Part shown: one piece after another, positions 1 to 9,222 of the stretch
Layout: every line of letters starts with the position of its first letter
Numbering within the stretch: the first letter of the stretch is position 1
NCBI RefSeq assembly: GCF_031551385.1
Contig: NZ_JAVBNS010000016.1
Span: 49,956-113,955 of the forward strand
Direction: 5' to 3'
Length of the DNA: 64,000 bases
DNA from: Anaerosporobacter sp031551385
GTDB lineage: Bacteria; Bacillota; Clostridia; Lachnospirales; Lachnospiraceae
Position numbers and translations under genes: made by a program
Notes under the pieces: generated by a model
Told to the model about the DNA's origin: nothing
Database searches by the model: none
The model's input: only the letters and a program-made list of their open reading frames with translations

Positions 1-1050
1 GTATACATCGCTCAAAAGAGAAAGATTCAAGTAGGAGATAAGATGGCGGGTCGTCATGGTAACAAGGGTGTTGTTTCCCGCGTATTACCAGCAGAAGATA
101 TGCCATTCCTACCAAATGGTCGTCCACTTGATATCGTACTTAACCCTCTAGGCGTACCTTCACGTATGAATATCGGTCAGGTACTTGAAATCCATTTAAG
201 TCTTGCTGCTACAGCACTTGGATTTAAAGTTTCAACACCAGTATTCGATGGCGCAAACGAGTTTGATATCATGGATACATTAGAATTGGCTAATGACTAT
301 GTTAATACTTCATGGGAAGAATTCTATGAAAAATATAAAGATACCCTTCACCCAGATACAATGGATTTCCTTGAAAACAACATGGATTACCGTAAAGAAT
401 GGGAAGGTGTTCCGATCAATAGAGATGGTAAGGTAAGACTTCGTGACGGTCGAACAGGAGAATATTTTGATAGTGCTGTAACAGTTGGTTTCATGCACTA
501 CTTGAAACTTCACCACTTGGTAGATGATAAGATTCATGCTCGTTCAACTGGTCCTTACTCATTAGTAACACAACAGCCACTTGGTGGTAAAGCGCAGTTC
601 GGTGGACAGAGATTTGGAGAGATGGAAGTTTGGGCACTTGAAGCATATGGTGCTGCTTACACATTGCAAGAAATCTTAACTGTTAAATCCGATGATGTTG
701 TTGGTCGTGTTAAAACTTACGAAGCAATTATTAAAGGTGAGAATATATCAGAACCTGGTATTCCTGAATCGTTCAAGGTACTTCTTAAAGAATTACAATC
801 ACTTGCTCTTGATGTTACTGTTCTTGATGAAAATGGAAATGAGATTCAGATGACAGAAACAATCGATTATGGTGAAGAAGATTTAACTCCACTGATTGAG
901 GGAGAAGAAAACTTCGGCTTTGGAGATGAACCATTTAGTGCAGCAGGATTCTCAGAGACTTCAGCAGAAGACGAAGAAGAAAGCATATTCGATGGTTTTG
1001 ATACAGAGGAAGATATCGACCTTGGTAGTGACGAAGAGTTTGAAGATTAA
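1..1050 (+). CDS. rpoB: RNA polymerase beta subunit, C-terminal part (5' end outside window)
   Basis: This is the C-terminal third of the beta subunit of RNA polymerase. The frame is open from base 1, and 14 codons (VYIAQKRKIQVGDK) precede the first in-frame Met at 43, so the gene starts upstream of the window. Diagnostic stretches are MAGRHGNKGVVSRVLP, NPLGVPSRMNIGQVLEIHL and GGKAQFGGQRFGEMEVWALE, which belong to the catalytic-centre and C-terminal clamp regions of RpoB. After the last conserved segment (AYTLQEILTVKSDDV) the protein runs on for about 100 residues, ending in a tail very rich in Asp and Glu. rpoC follows after 151 bases in the usual rpoB-rpoC order. Identity is certain. Confidence 0.98.
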   Translation, partial: VYIAQKRKIQVGDKMAGRHGNKGVVSRVLPAEDMPFLPNGRPLDIVLNPLGVPSRMNIGQVLEIHLSLAATALGFKVSTPVFDGANEFDIMDTLELANDYVNTSWEEFYEKYKDTLHPDTMDFLENNMDYRKEWEGVPINRDGKVRLRDGRTGEYFDSAVTVGFMHYLKLHHLVDDKIHARSTGPYSLVTQQPLGGKAQFGGQRFGEMEVWALEAYGAAYTLQEILTVKSDDVVGRVKTYEAIIKGENISEPGIPESFKVLLKELQSLALDVTVLDENGNEIQMTETIDYGEEDLTPLIEGEENFGFGDEPFSAAGFSETSAEDEEESIFDGFDTEEDIDLGSDEEFED

Positions 1051-1074
1051 GAAATAAAATAATAGAAACATCAG

Positions 1075-1094
1075 AACAAGCAGGAATGCTTGTT
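1075..1094 (+). terminator. Hairpin in the rpoB-rpoC gap (partial terminator or processing site)
   Basis: A perfect 8-bp stem (AACAAGCA / TGCTTGTT) closes a GGAA tetraloop 25 bases after the rpoB stop. Only a short, interrupted T stretch follows, so it is more likely a weak attenuator or RNA-processing hairpin than a full terminator. The rest of the gap to 1201 shows no clear promoter. Confidence 0.35.
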
Positions 1095-1201
1095 TTGGTG
1101 TCAATAAAGCTGTATGTATAATGAAGTCAATCGACATTGGACGGAATTTTACTGTTTAAAGTAGAGTCCTTACACAGACAAACGAAGGGAGTGCCAGACA
1201 A

Positions 1202-4200
1202 ATGTCAGATTTAATGAATGAAAATGTTTCAGAAATGACGTATGATGCGATAAAAATCGGATTAGCTTCTCCAGAAAAGATTCTTGAATGGTCACGAGGC
1301 GAAGTAAAAAAACCTGAAACAATTAACTATAGAACATTAAAACCAGAAAAAGATGGTTTGTTTTGCGAGAAAATATTTGGACCAAACAAAGACTGGGAAT
1401 GTCATTGTGGTAAATATAAGAAGATTCGTTACAAAGGTGTAGTATGTGATCGTTGTGGTGTTGAAGTAACAAAGGCAAGTGTACGTCGTGAAAGAATGGG
1501 ACATATTGAACTTGCTGCGCCAGTATCACATATTTGGTACTTCAAAGGAATACCAAGTAGAATGGGTCTTGTTCTTGACCTATCACCAAGAATCCTTGAA
1601 AAAGTATTATATTTTGCATCATATATCGTACTTGATAAAGGTGATACTGATTTACAATACAAACAAGTATTGAATGAAAAAGAATACAAAGAAGCTTATG
1701 ATAAATATGGTAGCCGTTTCCGCGTAGGTATGGGTGCAGAATCAGTCAAAGAGCTTCTTAGCGCAATTGATCTAGAGAAAGAATCAAAAGAACTTAAAAA
1801 AGGTTTGAAAGATTCAACTGGTCAAAAGAGAGCTAGAATTATAAAGAGATTAGAGGTTGTTGAAGCTTTCAGAGAATCAAGCAACAAACCAGAATGGATG
1901 ATTCTTGATGCAGTACCAGTAATCCCTCCAGATATCAGACCAATGGTTCAACTTGATGGTGGTAGATTTGCGACTTCTGATATGAATGATTTATATAGAA
2001 GAATTATCAATAGAAATAATCGTCTTAAGAGATTATTAGAGCTTGGAGCACCAGACATTATCGTTCGTAATGAGAAGAGAATGTTACAAGAAGCTGTTGA
2101 TGCTCTTATCGACAATGGTAGAAGAGGACGTCCAGTTACAGGTCCAGGTAACCGTGCACTGAAATCTCTTTCTGACATGTTAAAAGGTAAGCAAGGACGT
2201 TTCCGTCAAAACTTACTTGGTAAACGTGTTGACTACTCAGGACGTTCCGTTATCGTAGTAGGACCAGAGTTAAAGATCTACCAATGTGGTCTTCCAAAAG
2301 AGATGGCAATCGAATTATTCAAACCATTTGTAATGAAAGAGTTAGTTGCAAGAGGAACTGCTCATAATATTAAATCTGCTAAGAAGATGGTTGAGAGACT
2401 TCAAACAGAAGTATGGGATGTATTAGAGGAAGTTATCAGAGAACATCCAGTAATGCTTAACCGTGCTCCTACTCTTCATAGACTTGGTATCCAAGCATTT
2501 GAACCAATTCTTGTAGAAGGTAAAGCAATCAAACTTCATCCACTTGTATGTACAGCATTCAACGCCGATTTTGATGGTGACCAGATGGCGGTGCATTTAC
2601 CATTATCAGTGGAAGCGCAAGCAGAGTGTCGTTTCTTATTACTTTCACCTAACAACTTATTGAAACCTTCTGATGGTGGTCCTGTAGCCGTTCCTTCACA
2701 GGATATGGTTCTTGGTATCTACTACTTAACACAGGGAAGACCTGGTGATATGGGAGAAGGACATTGCTTTAAGAGTATTAATGAAGCAATTCTTGCCTAT
2801 GAAAATGGTGCAATCACTCTTCATGCTCAAATCAAAGTTAGAAGAACAGGTATCAATAAAGATGGTGTAGAGGAATCAAGAATGATTGAATCTACATTAG
2901 GACGTTTCATCTTTAATGAAATATTAAGCCAAGATCTTGGTTTCGTAGATAGAACAAAAGATGAAAACTTCTTAGTACCAGAAGTTAATTTCCATGTTGG
3001 AAAGAAACAATTAAAACAAATTCTTGAGAAATGTATCAATACACACGGTGCAACAAACACTGCTGAAACACTTGATGCAATTAAATCTCTTGGTTATAAA
3101 TATTCAACTCGTGCTGCTATGACAGTTTCTATCTCGGATATGACAGTACCAGAAGCGAAGAAAACAATTCTAAAAGAAGCAGAAGAAACAGTAGAAGTAA
3201 TCGCTAAAAACTTCCGTCGTGGTCTTATGACAGAAGAAGAAAGATATAAAGCAGTTATTGAAACTTGGAAGGAAGCCGATGATGAAATCACAGAAGCGCT
3301 TCTTACCGGACTTGATAAATACAACAACATCTTTATGATGGCTGACTCTGGTGCCCGTGGTTCTGATAAACAGATTAAACAGCTTGCAGGTATGCGTGGT
3401 TTGATGGCGGATACATCAGGTAGAACAATCGAACTTCCTATCAAGTCAAACTTCCGTGAAGGTCTTGATGTACTGGAATACTTTATCTCAGCACATGGTG
3501 CTCGTAAAGGTCTTTCGGATACAGCGTTACGTACAGCCGATTCAGGTTACTTAACTCGTCGTCTTGTAGACGTATCTCAAGATTTGATTATTCGTGAAAT
3601 TGACTGTCAAGAAGGAAAAGAAATTCCAGGTATGTGGATTACAGCCTTTACAGATGGTAGAGAAGTAATCGAAGGCTTAGAAGAAAGAATCACAGGAAGA
3701 TTCTCTTGTGAAACAATTTGTGATGATAGTGGTGTAGTAATCGTTAAAGCAAATCATATGATTACACCAAAACGTGCAGCAAGAATTGTAAAGAAACAAG
3801 AAATCGTTGATGCAGGATTCGAAGCAAAATTAAAAATCCGTACCATGTTAACTTGTCGTTCTCATGTCGGAGTTTGTGCGAAATGTTATGGAGCGAACAT
3901 GGCAACTGGTGAACCAGTACAAGTTGGTGAAGCAGTTGGTATCATTGCAGCTCAATCAATCGGTGAACCGGGTACACAGCTTACAATGCGTACATTCCAT
4001 ACTGGTGGTGTTGCCGGTGATGATATCACACAAGGTCTTCCTCGTGTCGAGGAACTTTTTGAAGCAAGAAAGCCAAAAGGTCTTGCAATTATTGCAGAAT
4101 TTGGTGGAACTGTTACAATCAGTGATACGAAGAAGAAACGTGAAGTTATCGTAACAAACAGCGAAACAGCAGAATCTAAGGCATATTTAATTCCTTATGG

Positions 4201-4897
4201 TTCAAGAATAAAAGTTTCAGAAGGTCAAATCCTTGAAGCTGGTGATGAGTTAACAGAAGGTAGTGTAAATCCTCATGATATCCTTAAAATTAAGGGTGTT
4301 CGTGCAGTTCAAGATTACATGCTACAAGAAGTTCAACGTGTATACCGTTTACAAGGTGTAGAAATCAATGATAAGCACGTTGAGGTTATCGTGCGTCAGA
4401 TGCTTAAGAAGATTCGTATCGAGGAAAACGGAGATACAGAATACTTACCAGGAACATTAGTTGATATTCTTGATTACGATGAGACAAATGAAAGACTTCT
4501 TGCAGAAGGTAAAGAACCAGCAGAAGGTAAACAAGTAATGCTTGGTATTACGAAAGCATCTCTTGCTACAAACTCATTCTTATCAGCAGCATCATTCCAA
4601 GAGACAACAAAAGTTCTTACTGAAGCAGCTATTAAAGGTAAGATTGACCCATTAATCGGTCTGAAAGAGAATGTTATCATCGGTAAACTAATACCAGCAG
4701 GTACAGGTATGAAGAGATATCGTTCCGTAAAACTTGATAGTGATATGACAGAAGAATTAATGTTATCAGATGATTTGGGTGAAGAGGATGATATCATGGC
4801 AGCTAATATTGATTTGGATATGGATCAAGATTCAGAACCAGTTTTATTAGCAGATGATGATGAAGACTTTGAATTTGCATCTGATGATGAAGAATAA
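1202..4897 (+). CDS. rpoC: RNA polymerase beta' subunit
   Basis: This is the beta' subunit of RNA polymerase, 1231 residues. The N-terminal zinc site is visible as C67, C69, C82 and C85 (CHCGKYKKIRYKGVVCDRCG). The Mg-binding catalytic loop NADFDGDQMAVHL lies near residue 454. The second zinc site is in the C-terminal half (CETICDD and CRSHVGVCAKC), followed by the bridge/trigger region GIIAAQSIGEPGTQLTMRTF. The gene ends with an Asp/Glu-rich tail of about 45 residues, echoing the acidic tail of RpoB. The ATG at 1202 follows GAAGGGAGTG. A strong terminator follows, so the transcription unit ends here rather than continuing into rpsL as in many Firmicutes. Confidence 0.98.
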   Translation: MSDLMNENVSEMTYDAIKIGLASPEKILEWSRGEVKKPETINYRTLKPEKDGLFCEKIFGPNKDWECHCGKYKKIRYKGVVCDRCGVEVTKASVRRERMGHIELAAPVSHIWYFKGIPSRMGLVLDLSPRILEKVLYFASYIVLDKGDTDLQYKQVLNEKEYKEAYDKYGSRFRVGMGAESVKELLSAIDLEKESKELKKGLKDSTGQKRARIIKRLEVVEAFRESSNKPEWMILDAVPVIPPDIRPMVQLDGGRFATSDMNDLYRRIINRNNRLKRLLELGAPDIIVRNEKRMLQEAVDALIDNGRRGRPVTGPGNRALKSLSDMLKGKQGRFRQNLLGKRVDYSGRSVIVVGPELKIYQCGLPKEMAIELFKPFVMKELVARGTAHNIKSAKKMVERLQTEVWDVLEEVIREHPVMLNRAPTLHRLGIQAFEPILVEGKAIKLHPLVCTAFNADFDGDQMAVHLPLSVEAQAECRFLLLSPNNLLKPSDGGPVAVPSQDMVLGIYYLTQGRPGDMGEGHCFKSINEAILAYENGAITLHAQIKVRRTGINKDGVEESRMIESTLGRFIFNEILSQDLGFVDRTKDENFLVPEVNFHVGKKQLKQILEKCINTHGATNTAETLDAIKSLGYKYSTRAAMTVSISDMTVPEAKKTILKEAEETVEVIAKNFRRGLMTEEERYKAVIETWKEADDEITEALLTGLDKYNNIFMMADSGARGSDKQIKQLAGMRGLMADTSGRTIELPIKSNFREGLDVLEYFISAHGARKGLSDTALRTADSGYLTRRLVDVSQDLIIREIDCQEGKEIPGMWITAFTDGREVIEGLEERITGRFSCETICDDSGVVIVKANHMITPKRAARIVKKQEIVDAGFEAKLKIRTMLTCRSHVGVCAKCYGANMATGEPVQVGEAVGIIAAQSIGEPGTQLTMRTFHTGGVAGDDITQGLPRVEELFEARKPKGLAIIAEFGGTVTISDTKKKREVIVTNSETAESKAYLIPYGSRIKVSEGQILEAGDELTEGSVNPHDILKIKGVRAVQDYMLQEVQRVYRLQGVEINDKHVEVIVRQMLKKIRIEENGDTEYLPGTLVDILDYDETNERLLAEGKEPAEGKQVMLGITKASLATNSFLSAASFQETTKVLTEAAIKGKIDPLIGLKENVIIGKLIPAGTGMKRYRSVKLDSDMTEELMLSDDLGEEDDIMAANIDLDMDQDSEPVLLADDDEDFEFASDDEE

Positions 4898-4926
4898 GAA
4901 GTACAGATAAAGAGTTTATGTTAAAG

Positions 4927-4976
4927 AAAAGCCTTGTGGTAGAATATCTATCACAAGGCTTTTCTTCTTTTTTGGA
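4927..4976. terminator. Strong terminator between convergent rpoC and MATE gene
   Basis: Arms at 4927-4943 and 4947-4963 pair over 17 bp with one G-U pair and a 3-base loop, followed on the plus strand by CTTCTTTTTT. It lies between the rpoC stop (4897) and the end of the minus-strand MATE gene (4982). The A-rich left flank could also let it serve the minus strand weakly. Confidence 0.9.
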
Positions 4977-4981
4977 TAATA

Positions 4982-6352
4982 CTAATCTAAAGTTGTATGG
5001 TGAATCCATTTTCCTTTAAGAATTCGTGGAACGGTAAGTATTGTTTTAATCATTTCGTCGCTACATAAGATAAAATATACAATAACAGGGCTCGCTTTCA
5101 GTATACTAGCAACGAATATTCCAATTCCTAATTTTAGAACAAACAACGTTGCGATATCAAGCGTTGTGCAGTAAATGGTATCTCCAGAACCGCGCAATAT
5201 ACCAGCCATAGTAAGGAGCGTAAATGATTGAAAGAATAGGAGATATGCGGAGCCAAAGAGCATACTTTGTATCATGGTAGCTGTTTCGTCTGAGCAGTTA
5301 ATAAAGTTTGGTGCAATGGGACGAAAGGCAAGAACTGCCGCGGAAACAATAGCGCCAAGTACCATACTAACCTTTAATAATTCTTTTGATATCTGTAACG
5401 CTTCCTTTTCTTTTCCCTCTCCAATAACATTTCCCATAACGATACCAGCACCAATGCCGAAGCCAATAAGTACGATACCAGCTAATTGTTGCACCTGATT
5501 AATATAGCTAGAAGCAGTAATGGCACTTTTGCCAAGGCGACCAATAATTGCGGCTTGAACAGAGATTCCAACTCCCCAACAAACTTCGCTCAGTAGGACG
5601 GGGATACTAAAACGAACAAGGGTAGACCAGTATTTGCGGGTCTTATGAAAGAGATCTTTTAAAGTAAAGTGTAATTGTTTCTCGTGGCAATGCATATAGA
5701 CAATCGTTAAAAGACTTTCAAATATACGACTAATCAATGTGGCAGTTGCTGCACCTTGAATTTCCATTCTAGGCATACCTAAGTGTCCGAAGATAAGTAC
5801 CCAGTTTAGAAAAACGTTTAGTATAAATGAAATACCATAGATACAGGCGGATATATATACATTTCCAGTGCTTCGCATACTCATTAGGTATATGCCTGTA
5901 AAGCCAGAGAACATATAGGAAAAGCCAACAATACGTAAATATTTTGCACCGTAGGCAATGATTTCAGGTTCATTAGTGAAGATGGACATTGCTGTTTCGG
6001 GAGCGATAAGTACAAATGTGGATACTAGGAAACCGACAACAACGCCGATTCTAAGCATAAGACCAAGAATTGCACGAATGGGTTCTAACTCACGTTTGCC
6101 CCAATATTGAGCAGTTAAAACAATAGAGCCAGATGATAGACCAAATAGTACCGTTGTGAATACAAAATAAGGTTGGTTGGCATAAGAGATGCCGGATAAT
6201 TGCTCCTCGCTGATTGTTCCAATCATTAAAGTGTCTGTTACGCTGACACCTACGTTAATTAGATTCTGAAGTGCAATTGGTATTGCAAGCATTAGAATTC
6301 GAAATATGTAATGCCGCATTAAAGGTTTATTTTTAGTAAGTGAATTTGCCAT
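4982..6352 (-). CDS. MATE family multidrug/sodium efflux transporter
   Basis: This is a MATE-type membrane transporter, expected to export drugs or metabolites using a cation gradient. It shows about twelve hydrophobic segments in two halves. Family-like stretches include the N-terminal ALQNLINVGVSVTDTLMIG and the central VCWGVGISVQAAIIGRLG. The substrate cannot be told. An ATG at 6394 would give 14 more residues, but the best promoter has its -10 at 6404-6409, which would place transcription start almost on that codon. The ATG at 6352 lies downstream of an AAGGAAG sequence, although with a long 17-base spacer. I therefore prefer 6352, giving 456 residues, with moderate certainty. It is transcribed divergently from glpK. 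Confidence 0.9.
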   Translation of the reverse strand: MANSLTKNKPLMRHYIFRILMLAIPIALQNLINVGVSVTDTLMIGTISEEQLSGISYANQPYFVFTTVLFGLSSGSIVLTAQYWGKRELEPIRAILGLMLRIGVVVGFLVSTFVLIAPETAMSIFTNEPEIIAYGAKYLRIVGFSYMFSGFTGIYLMSMRSTGNVYISACIYGISFILNVFLNWVLIFGHLGMPRMEIQGAATATLISRIFESLLTIVYMHCHEKQLHFTLKDLFHKTRKYWSTLVRFSIPVLLSEVCWGVGISVQAAIIGRLGKSAITASSYINQVQQLAGIVLIGFGIGAGIVMGNVIGEGKEKEALQISKELLKVSMVLGAIVSAAVLAFRPIAPNFINCSDETATMIQSMLFGSAYLLFFQSFTLLTMAGILRGSGDTIYCTTLDIATLFVLKLGIGIFVASILKASPVIVYFILCSDEMIKTILTVPRILKGKWIHHTTLD

Positions 6353-6403
6353 AATGGTGTGTATTGATACTTCCTTTCGATATAATTTAGACATACTATA
6401 TAC

Positions 6404-6431
6404 TGTATAACAGGAAGTTAAGAGAAGTCAA
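6404..6431 (-). promoter_or_regulatory. Promoter of the MATE gene
   Basis: On the minus strand, TTGACT (6431-6426) and TATACA (6409-6404) are separated by 16 bases. Transcription would start near 6397, which argues against translation starting at the ATG at 6394. Confidence 0.55.
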
Positions 6432-6475
6432 GGGCATAAAATGTCAATCAGAAAGATGCAAAGAAATTTCTGTAT

Positions 6476-6504
6476 TTGACAATAGACTTAACCTTGATTT
6501 TACA
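6476..6504 (+). promoter_or_regulatory. Candidate promoter of glpK
   Basis: TTGACA at 6476-6481 and TTTACA at 6499-6504 are separated by 17 bases, about 60 bases before the glpK start. The -35 is perfect but the -10 is weak. No catabolite-repression box was identified by eye. Confidence 0.45.
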
Positions 6505-6562
6505 CATATTGTTGTTTATGATTTATGTAGAGATATTAGGCAAGAAAGGTAGGGTTATTACA

Positions 6563-8047
6563 ATGAAACAATATATAATGGCATTAGATCAAGGAACGAC
6601 AAGTTCAAGATGTATCTTGTTTGATAAGCAAGGTAATATCAGAAGTATGGCACAGAAGGAGTTTACGCAGATATATCCGAAAGCAGGTTGGGTGGAACAT
6701 AATCCCATAGATATCTGGTCGTCACAAGTTAGCGTTATGACAGAAGCTATGGCTAAGATAAATGCAAGTGCAGAAGATATTGCAGCAATAGGAATTACAA
6801 ATCAACGAGAAACAACAATTGTATGGGACAAGCACACAGGAAAACCAGTATACAATGCAATTGTGTGGCAATGCAGGAGAACTTCATATATTATCGACCA
6901 GCTAATTGAAATGGAGATGGATTCGACAATTAGAGAAAAAACAGGTTTAATTCCAGATGCATATTTCTCAGGAACGAAAATCAAATGGATTCTTGACCAT
7001 GTTGAAGGAGCTAGAGAACGTGCAGAAAATGGAGACTTACTTTTTGGAACAGTTGATACATGGCTTATCTGGAATCTGACAAAAGGGGATGTATATGTAA
7101 CGGATTATACGAATGCATCACGTACAATGCTTTATAATATTAAGGAGTGCAAGTGGGATGATGAGATTCTTGCATTATTGGATATACCAAGATGCATGTT
7201 GCCGGAAGTGAAATCTTCAAGCGAAGTATATGGAGAAACAAGAATTAAAATTCTAGGAGGAAACATACCAATCGCAGGAGCGGCTGGTGACCAACAAGCA
7301 GCATTGTTTGGACAGTGTTGCTTTTCGGAAGGGGAAGTAAAGAATACGTATGGAACAGGTTGCTTCCTACTTATGAATACAGGTAATAAGGCAGTAAAAT
7401 CGACAAATGGGTTATTAACAACGATAGCAGCAAGCAGAAAGGGAAGTATTGAGTATGCCCTAGAAGGTAGTGTATTTGTTGCTGGTGCGGCGATACAGTG
7501 GTTACGTGACGAGCTAGGTCTAATTGAGAATGCAGCGATGTCTGAAAAACTGGCAATGGAAGTAGCAGACACAAACGGAGCGTATGTTGTGCCTGCATTT
7601 ACTGGGCTTGGTGCACCATACTGGGATCAGTATGCTAGAGGTGCAATTATTGGTCTTACAAGGGGTGTTAATGATAAGCACATTGTACGTGCAACTTTGG
7701 AATCCATTGCATACCAAGTGCATGATATCGTGCGAGCGATGGAAAATGATTCGGGTATTCCTTTAAAAAATCTCAAAGTTGATGGTGGAGCGAGTGCAAA
7801 CAACTTCATCATGCAGTTTCAAGCAGATATATTGAATACGACAGTGCTACGACCTAGCTGTATTGAAACAACAGCCTTAGGTGCAGCATATTTGGCTGGA
7901 TTAGCCGTTGGTTATTATGAAAGCAAAGAGGAAATTAAGGAAAACTGGTCATTATCAAGAAGCTTTTCTGTGAATATGACAGAAGAGGAACGATACAATC
8001 TTGTACAGGGCTGGCACGAAGCGGTTAATCGTATTCGAACAAAATAA
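6563..8047 (+). CDS. glpK: Glycerol kinase
   Basis: This is an ATP-dependent glycerol kinase making sn-glycerol 3-phosphate. The protein from ATG 6563 is 494 residues, the normal family size. The N-terminal ATP-binding phosphate loop is ALDQGTTSSRCILFD. Other typical stretches are GITNQRETTIVWD, AIVWQCRRT, DTWLIWNLT, GAAGDQQAALFGQ, GTGCFLLMNTG and KVDGGASANNFIMQFQADI (FGGY family). A TTG at 6476 would add 29 residues, but that TTG belongs to a -35 box and no family member needs the extension. No glpF or glpD is adjacent, so the kinase seems to be a single-gene unit. Its 3' end overlaps the convergent acetyltransferase gene by 23 bases. Confidence 0.96.
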   Translation: MKQYIMALDQGTTSSRCILFDKQGNIRSMAQKEFTQIYPKAGWVEHNPIDIWSSQVSVMTEAMAKINASAEDIAAIGITNQRETTIVWDKHTGKPVYNAIVWQCRRTSYIIDQLIEMEMDSTIREKTGLIPDAYFSGTKIKWILDHVEGARERAENGDLLFGTVDTWLIWNLTKGDVYVTDYTNASRTMLYNIKECKWDDEILALLDIPRCMLPEVKSSSEVYGETRIKILGGNIPIAGAAGDQQAALFGQCCFSEGEVKNTYGTGCFLLMNTGNKAVKSTNGLLTTIAASRKGSIEYALEGSVFVAGAAIQWLRDELGLIENAAMSEKLAMEVADTNGAYVVPAFTGLGAPYWDQYARGAIIGLTRGVNDKHIVRATLESIAYQVHDIVRAMENDSGIPLKNLKVDGGASANNFIMQFQADILNTTVLRPSCIETTALGAAYLAGLAVGYYESKEEIKENWSLSRSFSVNMTEEERYNLVQGWHEAVNRIRTK

Positions 8048-8876
8048 CAGGACATGTTTCTTTGTTTGATAAAACCGTATTGGTTTGAGTGATTTTCTTA
8101 AAACCTAATTGCGACCAAAATGCATAGCCTTCTATGTTGCTTTCGATACAGGCAAGTTGGATTTTGTGAATTTCATTTTCTTTGACAACCTGTAGAAATG
8201 TATGCATAAGTTCCGTACCAAGACCTTGTCTTTTATAGTTTCCATGAATCATAAAAAGGCCAATCCAAATCGTTTTGATATCATTTGTATGTTCATAATC
8301 ATAACCAACAAGATATTCCATAACAGCTATCATTTGCCGATTTTGATAGATACCAAAGTAGAACTTTTGCTTCATTGGGAAGTTCTCTGGTATTGCTTCA
8401 AGGTCGGCAATGCTTTCTTCAGAAGTGATAGGATGCTCCTGTGTAAGGCTAAAATAGTAAGGATTCGAAGAGTATAAATCAAAAATTTCCTCTTTATGCT
8501 TCTTTGTCAATCGAATAAGTTGGTAATCAGGAAGGTGATATTTAAGACCATTGAAAATATCAATAGGTTCGAAGGAAGTGTCAATACCAAAATCGCTTGG
8601 AAGTGGTTGTGAACTCTCCTTATAATAAGCAGTTCCATCAGATGTGCGTCCGATAAAATGATAGTTGTATAGCTCACGGCGAAGCGTGCAAGAATCATTA
8701 TATGTATGCCATTTTTCAAGTAGGGTATTGATTTCTTTTTCTGTATATGTTTGTACAGCAGGAATCTTAGAAGCGAGATAAAATAGTGTTATTATTTGAT
8801 TTTTTTTCTTTGCAGGGAACATCGTTAGATGGCCATCTGCATCTAAAAAGTTCTTAATTTCGTATTGTAAGTTCAT
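8025..8876 (-). CDS. DUF2087 domain fused to GNAT acetyltransferase
   Basis: This is a two-domain protein of 283 residues. The N-terminal part (about 1-90) resembles DUF2087, with ITLFYLASKIP and the stretch RRELYNYHFIGRTSDG. The C-terminal half is a GNAT acyltransferase with the acetyl-CoA loop GNYKRQGLGTELMHTFL and the later IEGYAFWSQLGFKKI. GNAT enzymes transfer acetyl groups to amines; the substrate here is unknown. An upstream ATG at 8909 exists, but AAAGGA sits 8 bases before the ATG at 8876, so I choose that one. The stop lies inside the end of convergent glpK (8025-8047), a tail-to-tail overlap. Confidence 0.85.
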   Translation of the reverse strand: MNLQYEIKNFLDADGHLTMFPAKKKNQIITLFYLASKIPAVQTYTEKEINTLLEKWHTYNDSCTLRRELYNYHFIGRTSDGTAYYKESSQPLPSDFGIDTSFEPIDIFNGLKYHLPDYQLIRLTKKHKEEIFDLYSSNPYYFSLTQEHPITSEESIADLEAIPENFPMKQKFYFGIYQNRQMIAVMEYLVGYDYEHTNDIKTIWIGLFMIHGNYKRQGLGTELMHTFLQVVKENEIHKIQLACIESNIEGYAFWSQLGFKKITQTNTVLSNKETCPVILFEYD

Positions 8877-9012
8877 GGTGTTATTCCTTTCGTGTTTGAA
8901 ATGGTTCATAGGGAAGTGCGTTATGCAATTTAAGTATTAATTGATAGTGAAAGTAGTTATAATAAAATATTTTTCAAACAAAACAAAATATTGTTTGTAT
9001 ATTTATAAACTT

Positions 9013-9041
9013 AATGTAATACTGTTTGTTGAAAAAGTCAA
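9013..9041 (-). promoter_or_regulatory. Candidate promoter of the DUF2087-GNAT gene
   Basis: On the minus strand, TTGACT (9041-9036) and TACATT (9018-9013) are 17 bases apart. This would give a leader of about 130 bases before the ATG at 8876. The rest of the 8877-9222 gap is AT-rich and holds one terminator and a perfect 8-bp dyad at 9203-9222 directly after the HAD gene stop. Confidence 0.4.
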
Positions 9042-9049
9042 TGAAAATA

Positions 9050-9084
9050 ATAAAAAAGCAAACAAGATGAAGAGATGTTTGCTT
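9050..9084 (-). terminator. Terminator of the HAD phosphatase gene
   Basis: Arms 9056-9064 and 9076-9084 (AAGCAAACA / TGTTTGCTT) pair perfectly over 9 bp. Read on the minus strand they are followed by TTTTTTA, a classic intrinsic terminator, about 140 bases after the HAD gene. Confidence 0.75.
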
Positions 9085-9222
9085 CTTATTAGATATATTG
9101 AGATTTGATTTTGATAATTTCTTATGCTTTTCATATAAGGATAAAATGCATGACCTTTCAACTCACTAAGTGGAGTACACAACTTAGTACAAGCATTTTT
9201 GGAATATGATTTGTATCATATT

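Noticed and set aside
6476..6562. TTG-initiated extension of glpK
   Set aside because: The TTG is part of a -35 box, and ATG 6563 gives the normal family N-terminus.
9203..9222. AT-only dyad after the HAD gene as a terminator
   Set aside because: It is an A/T-rich 8-bp stem directly after the stop without a T run; the better terminator is at 9050-9084.
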